Below the pieces are notes generated by a model. The model was given only the letters and a program-made list of their open reading frames with translations. It did not search any database and had not been told where the DNA came from. The translations under genes were made by a program, and so were the position numbers. A stretch of 64,000 nt of DNA from Kribbella sp. VKM Ac-2569 (GTDB lineage Bacteria; Actinomycetota; Actinomycetes; Propionibacteriales; Kribbellaceae), in the NCBI RefSeq assembly GCF_004216905.1, contig NZ_SGXJ01000006.1:62001-126000 (forward strand), in the 5' to 3' direction. Positions 17,061 to 26,147 of this stretch are shown piece by piece (position 1 is the stretch's first letter; each line of letters opens with the position of its first letter).

Positions 17061-18473
17061 ATGCCTGCCCTGTTGCCGCGCTCGACGCCCACCGCGGCGG
17101 GCGTTTCGGCCCGTTCGATCGTCGAGCTGCTGGATCGGCTCGAAGCAGAGTCCGTCGAGTGTCACTCGATCATGGTCGTACGTCGCGGTCACGTCGTCGC
17201 GGAAGGCTGGTGGGCGCCGTACTCGGCCGAACGCCCGCACCTGCTCTACTCGCTGACCAAGTCGTTCACCTCGATCGCTGTCGGGCTCGCGATCGCCGAC
17301 GGACTGCTCGCGCTGGACGATCGGTTGGTCGACGTACTGCCCGACCACGTTCCGGATGACGTCTCCGAGCAGGGCCGCCGGATCACCGTTCACCACCTGC
17401 TGTCCATGACGGCCGGCCACGCCGAGGACAGCCTCGAACAGGCCTGGCAACTGGAGCCGGGCGATCTGGTGAAGGGCTTCCTCCGTACGCCGTTCGCCGC
17501 GCCGGAGGGAACGCAGCACACCTACGACAACTCGACCACGTTCATCCTGGCCCGGATGGTGGAACGGGTCACGGGCCGCGACCTCCGGGAACTGCTCGAC
17601 GAACGCATCTTCCAGCCGATGGGCATCGACCACGCCGAATGGGACCGGGTGGCGAGCGGCGCCGCGTTCGGATTCCACGGGCTGCACCTCACCACCGAGG
17701 CCGTCGCCGCCTTCGGTGAACTGCTGCTACGCGGCGGCCTCTGGCACGACCGCCAGCTCGTCCCGCGCGAGTGGGTGGAGCTGGCGACCAGCCGGCACAT
17801 CGAGACCCTGCAATTGGCGGACGGCTCGCTCGACGCCGACTCGACTGCCGGATACGGGTACCAGTTCTGGATGTCGCGTGACGGGTACCGCGGCTACGGC
17901 TCCTTCGAGCAGCTTTGCATGGTCTATCCCGAGCAGGATCTGGTCGTCGCCGTGACGGCCGGCGATGGCCCGTCAGGGGCAACGCCCAACGCCGTTCGGG
18001 AGTGTCTGCTGCCCGGCCTGGATGACGCCGGAAGCACCCGGGACGACGAGATCCTCGCCGATCGGCTGCGGCAGTTGTCGTTCGCACCGGTGCCGGGTTC
18101 GGCCGCCCCGGAGCGTTCTGTCAAGGCGAGACTCGACGGCTCCGCAGCGGATTCGCCGCTGCCCGACGGCACCACCGTGACCGTCGATCCCGTGGGCGGT
18201 GGATGGCGACTGCGACTCGGGCCTCTCGACTTCGAGGTCGGTCACGGCGAATGGCGGGAGAGCTCGCCGCTCGGCCGTCCTGTGATCGCGACCGGCGCCT
18301 GGCAGGACGACACGTTCGTCGCCGAACTGTTCGTCATCACCACCCCGCACCGGGTCCGCCTGGCAGTAGAAGCGGGGACCGCGGTCGCGACCTGGAACAC
18401 CGTGCCCCTGACCGGTCCCAACCTGGTGCTGCATGTGCAGTCGCCATTGATGACCCGGCCTGACGTCTCCTAG
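17061..18473 (+). CDS. Serine hydrolase of the beta-lactamase class C fold
   Basis: 470 residues. The nucleophile motif S-x-x-K appears as SLTK in LLYSLTKSFTSIAVG, and the Tyr motif as YDN in HTYDNSTTFI. There is no signal peptide, so it probably acts in the cytoplasm as an esterase or amidase rather than a periplasmic lactamase. About residues 350-470 form an extra C-terminal beta-rich region like that found in EstB/D-aminopeptidase-type relatives. The stop overlaps the sigma factor gene by four bases, tail to tail. Substrate unknown. Confidence 0.88.
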   Translation: MPALLPRSTPTAAGVSARSIVELLDRLEAESVECHSIMVVRRGHVVAEGWWAPYSAERPHLLYSLTKSFTSIAVGLAIADGLLALDDRLVDVLPDHVPDDVSEQGRRITVHHLLSMTAGHAEDSLEQAWQLEPGDLVKGFLRTPFAAPEGTQHTYDNSTTFILARMVERVTGRDLRELLDERIFQPMGIDHAEWDRVASGAAFGFHGLHLTTEAVAAFGELLLRGGLWHDRQLVPREWVELATSRHIETLQLADGSLDADSTAGYGYQFWMSRDGYRGYGSFEQLCMVYPEQDLVVAVTAGDGPSGATPNAVRECLLPGLDDAGSTRDDEILADRLRQLSFAPVPGSAAPERSVKARLDGSAADSPLPDGTTVTVDPVGGGWRLRLGPLDFEVGHGEWRESSPLGRPVIATGAWQDDTFVAELFVITTPHRVRLAVEAGTAVATWNTVPLTGPNLVLHVQSPLMTRPDVS

Positions 18474-19354
18474 CGCGTCAGGAAGGTCTCTTCCGTGAGG
18501 TGGGCGAGCTTGGCCGGATTCCGTACGGCGTACAGCCCGGCGATCTTGCCGTCTTCCACGTGGAGAACGGTGACCGTGTCCACCTCGTCGGTGAAGCGGA
18601 GGATCAACGCGGGTTGCCCGTTGATCTGGGTGATTTCGAGGGAACCTTCGGCCAGACGTTCCACGGCCAGCGCGAGGAGGCGGGCGACCTTCTCGGCGCC
18701 GACGACCGGCCGCGGAAGGGCCTGGACCACGCCGCCGCCGTCGCCCAGGAAGACCACGTCAGGGGCGAGGATGTCGACCAGGCCCTGGATATCGCCGGTG
18801 TTCACAGCGCGCTGGAACGCTTCCAGGGCGTCGCGGGTCTCGTGGGCGGAGACAACGCCGCGCGGGCGGCGGGCGGCCACATGGGAACGGGCACGGTGGG
18901 CGACCTGGCGGACGGCTTCGGGGGTCTTGTCGACGGCCTTGGCGATCTCGTCGTAATCGAGGCCGAACACCTCGCGGAGCACGAACACGGCGCGTTCCGT
19001 CGGCTTGAGTGTTTCGAGGACCAGCAGCATCGCCATCGAGACGCTGTCCGCGAGTTCGACGTCCTCGGCGACGTCCGGGGCGGTGAGCAGCGGTTCGGGT
19101 AGCCAAGGGCCGACGTACGACTCCTTGCGGCGACCGAGGGTGCGGAGGCGTTGGAGGGCCTGGCGGCTGGCAATCCGGACCAGGTACGCGCGGTGGTCCT
19201 GCACCGTGTCGAGGTCCACCTTGACCCAGCGCAGCCAGGTCTCCTGCAGTACGTCCTCGGCGTCCGCGGCCGAGCCGAGGAGTTCGTAGGCGACGGTGAA
19301 CAGGAGGTTGCGATGGGCAACGAAGGCCTCGGTGGCCCGGTCCGTACCGGTCAT
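18470..19354 (-). CDS. sigJ: ECF41-type RNA polymerase sigma factor (SigJ-like)
   Basis: 294 residues. Sigma-2 (about 10-75) and sigma-4 (about 110-165, EIAKAVDKTPEAVRQVAHRA) are joined by a linker with WLPEPLLT, the ECF41 linker signature. A C-terminal SnoaL-like domain (about 175-290) carries the DGGG and NPAKL motifs known to tune ECF41 activity without a classical anti-sigma factor. Divergent from a carboxymuconolactone-decarboxylase-like gene, the typical ECF41 partner. An exact -35 TGTCACA upstream suggests autoregulation. Confidence 0.94.
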   Translation of the reverse strand: MTGTDRATEAFVAHRNLLFTVAYELLGSAADAEDVLQETWLRWVKVDLDTVQDHRAYLVRIASRQALQRLRTLGRRKESYVGPWLPEPLLTAPDVAEDVELADSVSMAMLLVLETLKPTERAVFVLREVFGLDYDEIAKAVDKTPEAVRQVAHRARSHVAARRPRGVVSAHETRDALEAFQRAVNTGDIQGLVDILAPDVVFLGDGGGVVQALPRPVVGAEKVARLLALAVERLAEGSLEITQINGQPALILRFTDEVDTVTVLHVEDGKIAGLYAVRNPAKLAHLTEETFLTR

Positions 19355-19391
19355 GGTCTGGTCTCCTCGTACGCGCGTGTGTCACCCATCA

Positions 19392-19418
19392 GATGCCGCT
19401 CGGCCGGATTCTGTGACA
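19392..19418 (-). promoter_or_regulatory. ECF41-type promoter of the sigma factor gene
   Basis: On the minus strand TGTCACA (19418-19412), a 16-base spacer and CATC (19395-19392) match the known ECF41 promoter (TGTCACA, N16, CGTC) with one mismatch. It lies 38 bases before the sigma factor start codon. Confidence 0.65.
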
Positions 19419-19521
19419 TCTCCGGCGGTATGGCGCTCGTCACGTTGTCAGGTCGTCACGGGAGTCGCGCCGGCGGCATCTCGTGTTCGTCCAGTACATC
19501 CCATGAGTGAGGACGACGACG

Positions 19522-20010
19522 ATGGAACCCCGTATCGACCTGATGCAGAACGCACTCGGCGGCAAGCTCGCGAAGCGGCTGTTCGCGGTCCACACCCTCC
19601 TGCAGGAGACCGGCCTGCCGACTGCGACCCAGAACCTGGTGATGCTGCGGGCCAGTCAGATCAACGGCTGCGGACACTGCATCGACATGCACGCGAAGGA
19701 GGCCGCGGCCGAGGGTGAGACCGCGACTCGCCTGAACCTGGTCGCCGGATGGCGCCACTCGACGGTGTTCACCGAGGAGGAGCAGGCTGCGTTGGCGATG
19801 ACCGAAGAGGCGACCCGGCTCGCCGACGCGTCCGAGGGGGTCTCGGACGAGACCTGGGCCCGGGCCCAGAAGTACTACGACGAGAACCAGCTGATCGGGC
19901 TGGTCACGCTGATCGCCATGATCAACGCGACCAACCGGATGGCCGTCACCCTCAACCAGCTCGGCGGCTCCTACGAAGCCGGCCTGGCGGCAACCGTGAT
20001 CAGCAGCTGA
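19522..20010 (+). CDS. Carboxymuconolactone decarboxylase/AhpD-like protein
   Basis: 162 residues from ATG at 19522; an in-frame GTG at 19507 would add five residues. The AhpD-type redox motif is CGHCIDMH (in INGCGHCIDMHAKEA), with the two cysteines and His of the alkylhydroperoxidase core. Such proteins act as peroxide or disulfide reductases. It is the standard neighbour and target of ECF41 sigma factors (carboxymuconolactone decarboxylase, oxidoreductase or epimerase genes). I could not find a perfect ECF41 promoter on this strand. Confidence 0.92.
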   Translation: MEPRIDLMQNALGGKLAKRLFAVHTLLQETGLPTATQNLVMLRASQINGCGHCIDMHAKEAAAEGETATRLNLVAGWRHSTVFTEEEQAALAMTEEATRLADASEGVSDETWARAQKYYDENQLIGLVTLIAMINATNRMAVTLNQLGGSYEAGLAATVISS

Positions 20011-20011
20011 C

Positions 20012-20533
20012 CTACTCCGCCGCGGCGGCCGCCGGAAGGTCCCAGATGCGCTCGGTCTCCCAGGCGTATTCCCAGGCTTGGATGTCGGGGGGCTCGATGC
20101 CCATGCCGGTGAGGATGGCGCAGACCTGTTCGCGGTGGTGGTTGGCGTGGTTGATCGCTTGGGCGACGAAGATGCCGGCGCGGGTGCCGCGGGTGTTGTC
20201 GTCGACGATGATCACGCGTTCGACGTCGAACGGCTGCGTCAGGAAGACCTCCCACAGTGCACCCAGGTCGGCATTCCAGCGACCGAGGGTTTCCAGGTCG
20301 GTCGCCGGTTCGCCGTCGACGAATTCGACCGGCCGGTCGACGATCCGGCGCAGGTAGCTGCCGTCGCAGCGGACGATGTGGTCCAGGGTCGCGAGAATGC
20401 CGCCGTACGTTCCGACGCCGGTCATCTCGAGTTGCTCAGCGGTCAGGTTCTGGGCGAGGCAGAACCTGATCAGGCTCCCGGTCGCCCAGTTGTTGTGCCG
20501 GATCGGGTCGTACAGCACGTCGTTGAGTCCCAT
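20012..20533 (-). CDS. DinB-family protein
   Basis: 173 residues from ATG at 20533; a longer in-frame start at 20572 is possible. The four-helix DinB/YfiT pattern is clear, with the three metal-site histidines in RHNNWATGSL, TLDHIVRCD and INHANHHREQ. Members are often thiol-dependent (mycothiol or bacillithiol) transferases; the thiol or substrate here is unknown. Nearly abuts the end of the AhpD-like gene on the opposite strand. Confidence 0.88.
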   Translation of the reverse strand: MGLNDVLYDPIRHNNWATGSLIRFCLAQNLTAEQLEMTGVGTYGGILATLDHIVRCDGSYLRRIVDRPVEFVDGEPATDLETLGRWNADLGALWEVFLTQPFDVERVIIVDDNTRGTRAGIFVAQAINHANHHREQVCAILTGMGIEPPDIQAWEYAWETERIWDLPAAAAAE

Positions 20534-20596
20534 ACCCGACCAAGGTAGCCGCGCGACGCTCCCCGGGGACACCGAATTTCCCCGGGGAGGCGGGTG

Positions 20597-21007
20597 TCAG
20601 CTCGCCGCGATGTTGACCATCCAGTTGATGCCGAACCTGTCGGTGACCATGCCGAACTCGTCGCCCCACATCTGCTTCTCGAGCGGGACCGTCACCTTGC
20701 CGCCGTCGGCGGACAGCTTCTCGTAGTAGCCGCGCAGCTCGTCGCCGTCGCCGCTGAGGCTGATCACGATGTTCTCGCCCGGGTTGTACGGCATGCCCTG
20801 CGGCGTGTCGGCCGCCATCAGGGTGAACCCGCTCGGGGTCTCCAGCTGGCTGTGCATCAGCTTCTCGTCGTCGTCCGGTCCGTGACCGGCGCCGAACTCC
20901 TTGAAGGTGTTCGAGGACACCTCGCCGCCGAAGACCCCCTGGTAGAACTCCATCGCCGCACGCGCGTCGCCATCGAACTGGATGTACGGATTGAGCCGAG
21001 ATGCCAT
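20597..21007 (-). CDS. PhnB-like VOC-family protein
   Basis: 136 residues starting MASRLNPYIQFDGDARAAME. The conserved Y-F-dG-ar-A-FY pattern and the closing DRFGINWMVN are typical of PhnB/3-demethylubiquinone-methyltransferase-like VOC proteins. They form paired beta-alpha-beta-beta-beta units and usually dimerise. The specific reaction is unknown; these proteins often bind small hydrophobic ligands. Stands alone. Confidence 0.88.
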   Translation of the reverse strand: MASRLNPYIQFDGDARAAMEFYQGVFGGEVSSNTFKEFGAGHGPDDDEKLMHSQLETPSGFTLMAADTPQGMPYNPGENIVISLSGDGDELRGYYEKLSADGGKVTVPLEKQMWGDEFGMVTDRFGINWMVNIAAS

Positions 21008-21126
21008 CGAACTGTCCTTCCCCCAAACGGCCGGACCCTCTGGCCCGGCGCCCTGTTCCGCACAGTAGACCCGGCCGCCGACAGTTCGCGACCCCCTGAA
21101 ACCCGCCGTCCGGTTAAGGTCTCGGC

Positions 21127-21501
21127 ATGTTGCTGCGACACATCACGATCGATGCCGGAGACCCCTACAAGCTCGCGCAGTTCTGGAGTACCGTGACCGG
21201 CTGGCCGGTGGCCGACGGGGACGTGCCCGGAGATGACGAGGTACTCGTGCCGGCGCCGGCGCCGGTTCCCGGGCTGCTGTTCATCAAGGTCCCGGAAGGA
21301 AAGACCGTCAAGAACCGGGTGCACCTCGACTGGGGCCCGACGGAGCGTACGCGGGACGAAGAGGTCCAGCGGATCCTGTCGCTCGGCGGCACGATCTACG
21401 AGGACCACCGGGTCCCGGACGGCCGTGGCTGGGTCACGATGCACGACCCCGAGGGCAACGAGTTCTGCGTCGAACGCAGCGAGGCGGAGCGCGCAGGCTG
21501 A
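21127..21501 (+). CDS. VOC-family (glyoxalase-like) protein
   Basis: 124 residues starting MLLRHITIDAGDPYKLAQFW, the usual opening of actinobacterial glyoxalase-like domain proteins. A metal-ligand-like His is in VHLDWGP and a Glu near the end (DPEGNEFCVE). This subgroup is abundant in actinobacteria and mostly uncharacterised. Divergent from the PhnB-like gene, with about 120 bases between them. Confidence 0.87.
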   Translation: MLLRHITIDAGDPYKLAQFWSTVTGWPVADGDVPGDDEVLVPAPAPVPGLLFIKVPEGKTVKNRVHLDWGPTERTRDEEVQRILSLGGTIYEDHRVPDGRGWVTMHDPEGNEFCVERSEAERAG

Positions 21502-21667
21502 CCTACTCGTCCCGCAATCTACCCAGGATTTGGGTCTTCGGGGATCCTGGTGTGGGGAACCGGGGGGTTCGCTCCGGGGTGTTGGGGGTAGGAGCATGCA
21601 GCGAATTCGGGGGTCACCGCGTCATGTGTGTATAGGGACACGGCGACGGAGGCTGGGGGGCGTCAGG

Positions 21668-22504
21668 ATGTTGCATCAGGTACGGGAACAGCCGGGTCAC
21701 GCACAACATGGGAAGCCGTCCGCGCTGCGGGCGTTCCTGGGGTCGGTCGTCGCGATCGTCGTGACGCTGCTCGTGGTGGCGTTGCTCGGCGGCGTGCTCG
21801 TCGTACTCGATCCGCGGTCGACGAGCGCCGACACCACGGTCGGCGGGTCGTACAGCGTTCCGTCGAGCGGGCCGGGGCGCTACGGATCGGGCACGCTCGG
21901 CCCGTGGCAGAAGCTGATCCACCGGATCAGTCCCGAGGACCAGATCCGCGAGGTGCTCGCGTTCGACGGGGTCTTCATGTTCGGCGACAGCATCGCCGTA
22001 CAGGACAGCTCCGCGCTCGAGCGGTTGCTGGCCGATCGCACCGGCGACTCGATCGCCTTCCACGACTGGTCCGGGCAGTCGGCGTCGGCGGCGGTCGACG
22101 CACTCGAAGAGTGGTCGCGTAGCTACGGTCTGCCGCGGCGGATCGTGATGGCGGTCGGTACGAACGACATCTTCGACCCACCCGCGTTCGCGGCACAGGT
22201 CGAGCGCGCGCTGCGGATCGCGGGGCCGGACCGGACGGTGTACTGGGTGAACGTGTACGTGGACCGCACCAAGCATCCGGCCGCCGTACGGGATGCCGAT
22301 CTCGCCAACAGCGCGTGGATCAATCAGCAGCTGCAGGACGCGGCGCTCCGGCACCCGAATCTGCGGATCATCGATTGGTCCGGGTTCCTCATGTCCCGGC
22401 CGAACCGCCCGGCGCAGTACCTGCGCGACGGCGTCCACACCAGTCAGCCGGTCGGCGGCTCCGCCCGCAACGAACTGATCGCGGACGCCATCCAAACTCG
22501 CTAG
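21668..22504 (+). CDS. Membrane-anchored SGNH/GDSL-like hydrolase (copy 1)
   Basis: 278 residues from ATG at 21668 (an upstream in-frame ATG at 21596 is possible). One N-terminal membrane helix (VVAIVVTLLVVALLGGVLV) places the catalytic part outside. SGNH blocks are visible: GDS in FMFGDSIAVQ, GTND in MAVGTNDIFD, and D-x-x-H in RDGVHTS. The enzyme is probably an O-acetyl esterase or lipase-like hydrolase on a cell-surface polysaccharide. It is a close paralogue of the next gene, and both precede a heparinase-like gene, suggesting joint action on one glycan. Confidence 0.88.
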   Translation: MLHQVREQPGHAQHGKPSALRAFLGSVVAIVVTLLVVALLGGVLVVLDPRSTSADTTVGGSYSVPSSGPGRYGSGTLGPWQKLIHRISPEDQIREVLAFDGVFMFGDSIAVQDSSALERLLADRTGDSIAFHDWSGQSASAAVDALEEWSRSYGLPRRIVMAVGTNDIFDPPAFAAQVERALRIAGPDRTVYWVNVYVDRTKHPAAVRDADLANSAWINQQLQDAALRHPNLRIIDWSGFLMSRPNRPAQYLRDGVHTSQPVGGSARNELIADAIQTR

Positions 22505-22559
22505 CCCGCGTGCCAACCGCAGGGCCGACCTCCGCGTGAACAGAGCTGAGGAGGTAGGC

Positions 22560-23315
22560 ATGTTCATCAAACGCTGGTCGGCCTCGGCCGCCGTCATCGT
22601 GGTCCTGACCGCGTTCCTCCTGGCGCTGCTGCATCTCGAAGCCCCGTCCGCGCATGCGAAGGCCGCCGCACCGGTCGTCAGCTCGGGAACGTACGGATCC
22701 GGCGCGCTTGGATCCTGGCAGGCGAACAACCGCGTGATCTCGAGCAGCACGGAGGTCCGCCACGTCGTCGCCGCCGACGGCGTAGTCCTCTTCGGGGACA
22801 GCATCGCCGTACAGGACGGCGCGGCTCTCGGGCGGCTCCTCGGACAACAGCTGGGTACGTCGTTCGCGCAGTACAGCTGGGCCGGCCAGCCGACGTACGC
22901 CGCTGTCGACGCGATGGAAGCCTGGGCTCGCGAGTACGGCCTCCCGCGGCGGATCGTGATGGCGGTCGGGTCCAACGACATCTTCGACCCACCCGCGTTC
23001 GCGGCACAGGTCGAGCGCGGGCTCCGGATCGCCGGCCCGCAGCGGACGGTGTACTGGGTCGACGTACAGGTCTCCCGCACCGACGAACCGACCGCGGTCC
23101 AGCTCGCCGATCAACGCAACAGCGAGTGGATCAACCTGCAACTGGCGCAGGCGGCACTGCAGCACCCGAACCTGCGGATCGTCCATTGGGCCGAGTTCCT
23201 CGCAGCACGTCCCGACCGGCTGCACACCGACCTGCGCGACGGCCGGCACACGACCGTGCCGGACGGCCAGAACGCGCGGAACGCCCTGATTCTGCAGGCG
23301 ATCCGGCCCAGCTGA
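22560..23315 (+). CDS. Secreted SGNH/GDSL-like hydrolase (copy 2)
   Basis: 251 residues from ATG at 22560 with a strong GAGGAGG site. A cleavable signal peptide (AVIVVLTAFLLALLHLEA, then AHAKAA) replaces the longer anchor of copy 1. The motifs LFGDSIAVQD, MAVGSNDIFD and RDGRHTT give the SGNH catalytic Ser and Asp/His. The block LPRRIVMAVG and the following FDPPAFAAQVER are shared almost unchanged with copy 1, showing a recent tandem duplication. The target is likely an extracellular polysaccharide ester. Confidence 0.88.
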   Translation: MFIKRWSASAAVIVVLTAFLLALLHLEAPSAHAKAAAPVVSSGTYGSGALGSWQANNRVISSSTEVRHVVAADGVVLFGDSIAVQDGAALGRLLGQQLGTSFAQYSWAGQPTYAAVDAMEAWAREYGLPRRIVMAVGSNDIFDPPAFAAQVERGLRIAGPQRTVYWVDVQVSRTDEPTAVQLADQRNSEWINLQLAQAALQHPNLRIVHWAEFLAARPDRLHTDLRDGRHTTVPDGQNARNALILQAIRPS

Positions 23316-23615
23316 CGCTGCCCTTCCGGGCAATCGGGAACCGAAGTCGCCGATCCGCGCAACTTTTCGGACCACTCGCGACATCTATGAGGTAGAGGAA
23401 TCAATCTGACCTCGGGGGGAACCGATGGCGACGTACCTGACAGGAGCTGACCGGCAGATTTGATGCCGGGTGCAACCTTCGACGACTCGCTCCGCGTTTT
23501 CCGAAGTACCGCGACTCAGCGACACAACCACCTGACTCTGTCCCGGGGATCGCCCCACCCGAATTCAGGTCTAGGCCAGAATAGTCATGCCTTCGGGTAT
23601 AGGGGGAGGACCACG
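23316..23615. other. Intergenic region before heparinase-like gene
   Basis: 300 bases without a supported gene. It contains a 12-residue ORF (23425-23463) after CGGGGGGAACCG, too short to call, and the GGGGGAGGA ribosome site of the next gene at the end. No clear terminator for the SGNH genes is visible. Confidence 0.5.
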
Positions 23616-25508
23616 ATGCCTGCGAGACATCTGCGCACGTCCAGTACGACGCTGCGACTCACGATCGCGTTGCTCGCGAGCGTCGCCGTGCTGGGCGCCG
23701 TACTGGTGATCCCGTGGGGCAGCTCCGAGCCGGAGGCCGCTCCGGACCCGACCGTGAGTCACACGCCCGAGCCGCCGACCGCCCCACCGGCGCCGGTGCG
23801 GCAGAACGTCTACACGTGCCCGGCGTACAGCGGAATCGACCACAAGAACCCGGTCGCCAACCTCTACAAGGACACATTCACGTGGGGTACGACGGCGCCG
23901 ACCAAGGTCGGTGACGGCAAGGGGAACATCAACTGGCGGATGAACCCGCCCAACAACCCCAGCTGGTACATGTGGCTGCACTCGCTTCGTTGGCTGGGGC
24001 AAGGAATCGACGCCGCCGCGGCCGGCGACAAGGCCGCGCTGCAGCGGGTCAGCGCGATCACCCACGACTGGGTCAAGGACAACCCGTACTCATGGAAGTC
24101 CGACGTCGGCGCGTACGAGTCGACGATGCACCGCACCAACGTGCTGATCTGCCTGCGGCAGGCGGTTTTGTCGGGGCTGCACGTGGCGCGGCTGCCGCTG
24201 ACGTACGCGTGGCTGGACAAGGCGCTGATGCAGCACGCGTGGTTCCTGCAGAAGAACTACAGCGGCGACTGGAACCACGGCACCGACGAGAGCCTGGCGT
24301 TGTTCGGGATCGGGTGCACGCTGCAGCGCGACGATCTGAAGAAGATCGCGTCCGACCGGCTGACGAGTGCGATCAAGACGTCGATCGACACGCAGGGTTC
24401 GACGAACGAGCAGTCGACGGCGTACGCGCAGTTCAACTACGTGCTGTGGGGACGGGCGATCGACGTACTGCGTAAGTGCGGAGTCGACCCCGGTACGACG
24501 ATCACGGCACGCCGGCGGGAACTCGCGAAGTGGCTCGCGCTGGCGACCAACTCGCTCGGGAACCTGCCGCAGCTCGGCGACTCCGAGGTGGTGCGCACGG
24601 TGCCCGTCACCGGGACGGTCCTCGAGTACGCCGGTACGCTCGGCGCCCGCGGGATCCGGCCGACGCAGCGGATCGGGATCTTCGACGCCGGGTACATCTT
24701 CGGACGGACCGGATGGGGCGAGAAGCGGCCGTTCACGCAGGAATCGACGTACAGCATCCGGTTCGGGCCGTCGCAGAAGCTGCACGGGCACAACGACCAC
24801 ACGTCGATCACGTACACCTCGCGCGGGCGCGACATCCTGATCGACGGCGGGCACGCCGGGTACAAGGTGGACGACTGGCGGTTCTGGGCGAGGAGTCAGT
24901 TCGCGCACAACGAGATGGTCGTGAAGTCGGCGACCGGGCATCCGGAGACCAAGCTGGTGCGGTCGTCGATCAAGGCGACGTCGGAGTTCTACGAGCTGCA
25001 CGACTCGCCGGGCGCCGGGATCGACCGGACGCGCGACGTGCTGGTACTGAAGGATCCCGATCTGATGGTGGTGCTGGATCGCGGTTCGTCGGCTGCGGAA
25101 CAGGAGTACTCGACGCTGTGGCATCTGCCTGCGGACCAGAAGGTGGTTATCAGTGGCAACGATCGGGCGGTGGCCGCGCGGCCGGGTGACAAGGTGAAGA
25201 CGACGCTGCTGCAGATCCCGTTCCAGCAGGAGACGACGCCGATCGAGGTGACGACCGGGCAGCAGGATCCCATCCAGGGCTGGCACTACACGACGATCGA
25301 CAAGCGGCTGCCGTCGCCGGTGGTGAAGTTCAACCGGTCCGGGCAGAACGCGAGCATCCTGTCGGTGATCGCACCGACCCGCACCAACGCGACAGTGTCG
25401 TACACGACGTCCTTGCAGGGCTCGCGGATGATCGTGAACCTGACGGTCGACGGCGTGACGACGGTGATCGGCGTCGCGGCGAACGGGACTCTGCAGCGGA
25501 TCAAGTAG
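23616..25508 (+). CDS. Heparinase II/III-like secreted protein (copy A)
   Basis: 630 residues from ATG at 23616, preceded by GGGGGAGGA. A membrane/signal segment (LTIALLASVAVLGAVLVI) and a Pro-rich linker lead into an alpha-toroid domain (about 70-370) with NNPSWYMWLHSLRWLGQG, NHGTDESLALFG and NEQSTAYAQFNY. A C-terminal beta-sandwich contains HGHNDHTSITY and ILIDGGHAGY, the heparinase II/III C-domain hallmark. Asn, Tyr and His in these motifs match polysaccharide lyase chemistry. The substrate is probably a uronic-acid-containing extracellular polymer. The gene has a full-length paralogue at 43484-45397. Confidence 0.88.
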   Translation: MPARHLRTSSTTLRLTIALLASVAVLGAVLVIPWGSSEPEAAPDPTVSHTPEPPTAPPAPVRQNVYTCPAYSGIDHKNPVANLYKDTFTWGTTAPTKVGDGKGNINWRMNPPNNPSWYMWLHSLRWLGQGIDAAAAGDKAALQRVSAITHDWVKDNPYSWKSDVGAYESTMHRTNVLICLRQAVLSGLHVARLPLTYAWLDKALMQHAWFLQKNYSGDWNHGTDESLALFGIGCTLQRDDLKKIASDRLTSAIKTSIDTQGSTNEQSTAYAQFNYVLWGRAIDVLRKCGVDPGTTITARRRELAKWLALATNSLGNLPQLGDSEVVRTVPVTGTVLEYAGTLGARGIRPTQRIGIFDAGYIFGRTGWGEKRPFTQESTYSIRFGPSQKLHGHNDHTSITYTSRGRDILIDGGHAGYKVDDWRFWARSQFAHNEMVVKSATGHPETKLVRSSIKATSEFYELHDSPGAGIDRTRDVLVLKDPDLMVVLDRGSSAAEQEYSTLWHLPADQKVVISGNDRAVAARPGDKVKTTLLQIPFQQETTPIEVTTGQQDPIQGWHYTTIDKRLPSPVVKFNRSGQNASILSVIAPTRTNATVSYTTSLQGSRMIVNLTVDGVTTVIGVAANGTLQRIK

Positions 25509-26088
25509 TCGTCTTGGGGCCGACCGGCTTCCAGTCGCTTGGCGGGTCCTCGCCGACGCGGCCGTCGACGGCTTCGCGGATCAGGTCGGCGTGGCCCGTG
25601 TGGCGGCCGTACTCCTCGATCAGGTCGCAGACCAGGCGGCGGAGGCTCGCGTGCCGCCCGTCCGGCCAGGTGATGTCGGCCGGCTGGTCGAGCCCGCCGT
25701 CGGCGATCGCCGCCGTCAACGTCTCCCGGGACCGCGCGACCGCACCGTCCCACAGGGCGTACAGCTCGGCCGGCGAGTTGTCGGCGGCGGAGTTGAACTC
25801 CCAGTCGTTGTCGTCGCGCCAGCCGTTCTCCAGCCACGGCCCGCTCATCGGCTTCCCGCGGAACTTCACGTCGAACATGTAGTCCTCGTTCGCCGCCAGA
25901 TGCTTCATCAACCCGCCGAGCGTGATCGACGACGCCCCGATGCGGGTGTTCAACCCGTCCGCGTCGAGCTCGTCGACCTTGTACCTGAACGTCGTACGCA
26001 ACCGGTCCAAAGCCCCCACCAGGTGCTCGACGTCACTCCCCGCCAACGGCGGCTCCCACCACGGCGAAACCCACGCATTCTCACTCAT
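25501..26088 (-). CDS. DinB/DUF664-family protein
   Basis: 195 residues from ATG at 26088. The pattern MKHLAANEDYMF and the C-terminal EEYGRHTGHADLIREAVDG is the DUF664 (mycothiol-S-transferase-like DinB) signature in actinobacteria, with three His residues for a metal site. Cytoplasmic; precise reaction unknown. Its 3' end overlaps the heparinase-like gene by eight bases, tail to tail. Confidence 0.9.
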   Translation of the reverse strand: MSENAWVSPWWEPPLAGSDVEHLVGALDRLRTTFRYKVDELDADGLNTRIGASSITLGGLMKHLAANEDYMFDVKFRGKPMSGPWLENGWRDDNDWEFNSAADNSPAELYALWDGAVARSRETLTAAIADGGLDQPADITWPDGRHASLRRLVCDLIEEYGRHTGHADLIREAVDGRVGEDPPSDWKPVGPKTTT

Positions 26089-26147
26089 GACAGCACGGTA
26101 GATCCGATTCCGGACGCTCCCCTTCCGGAACTGCAATACTCGCCCGC

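Noticed and set aside
23425..23463. 12-residue ORF after a GGGGGG motif before the heparinase gene
   Set aside because: Too short and without conservation evidence to call as a gene.
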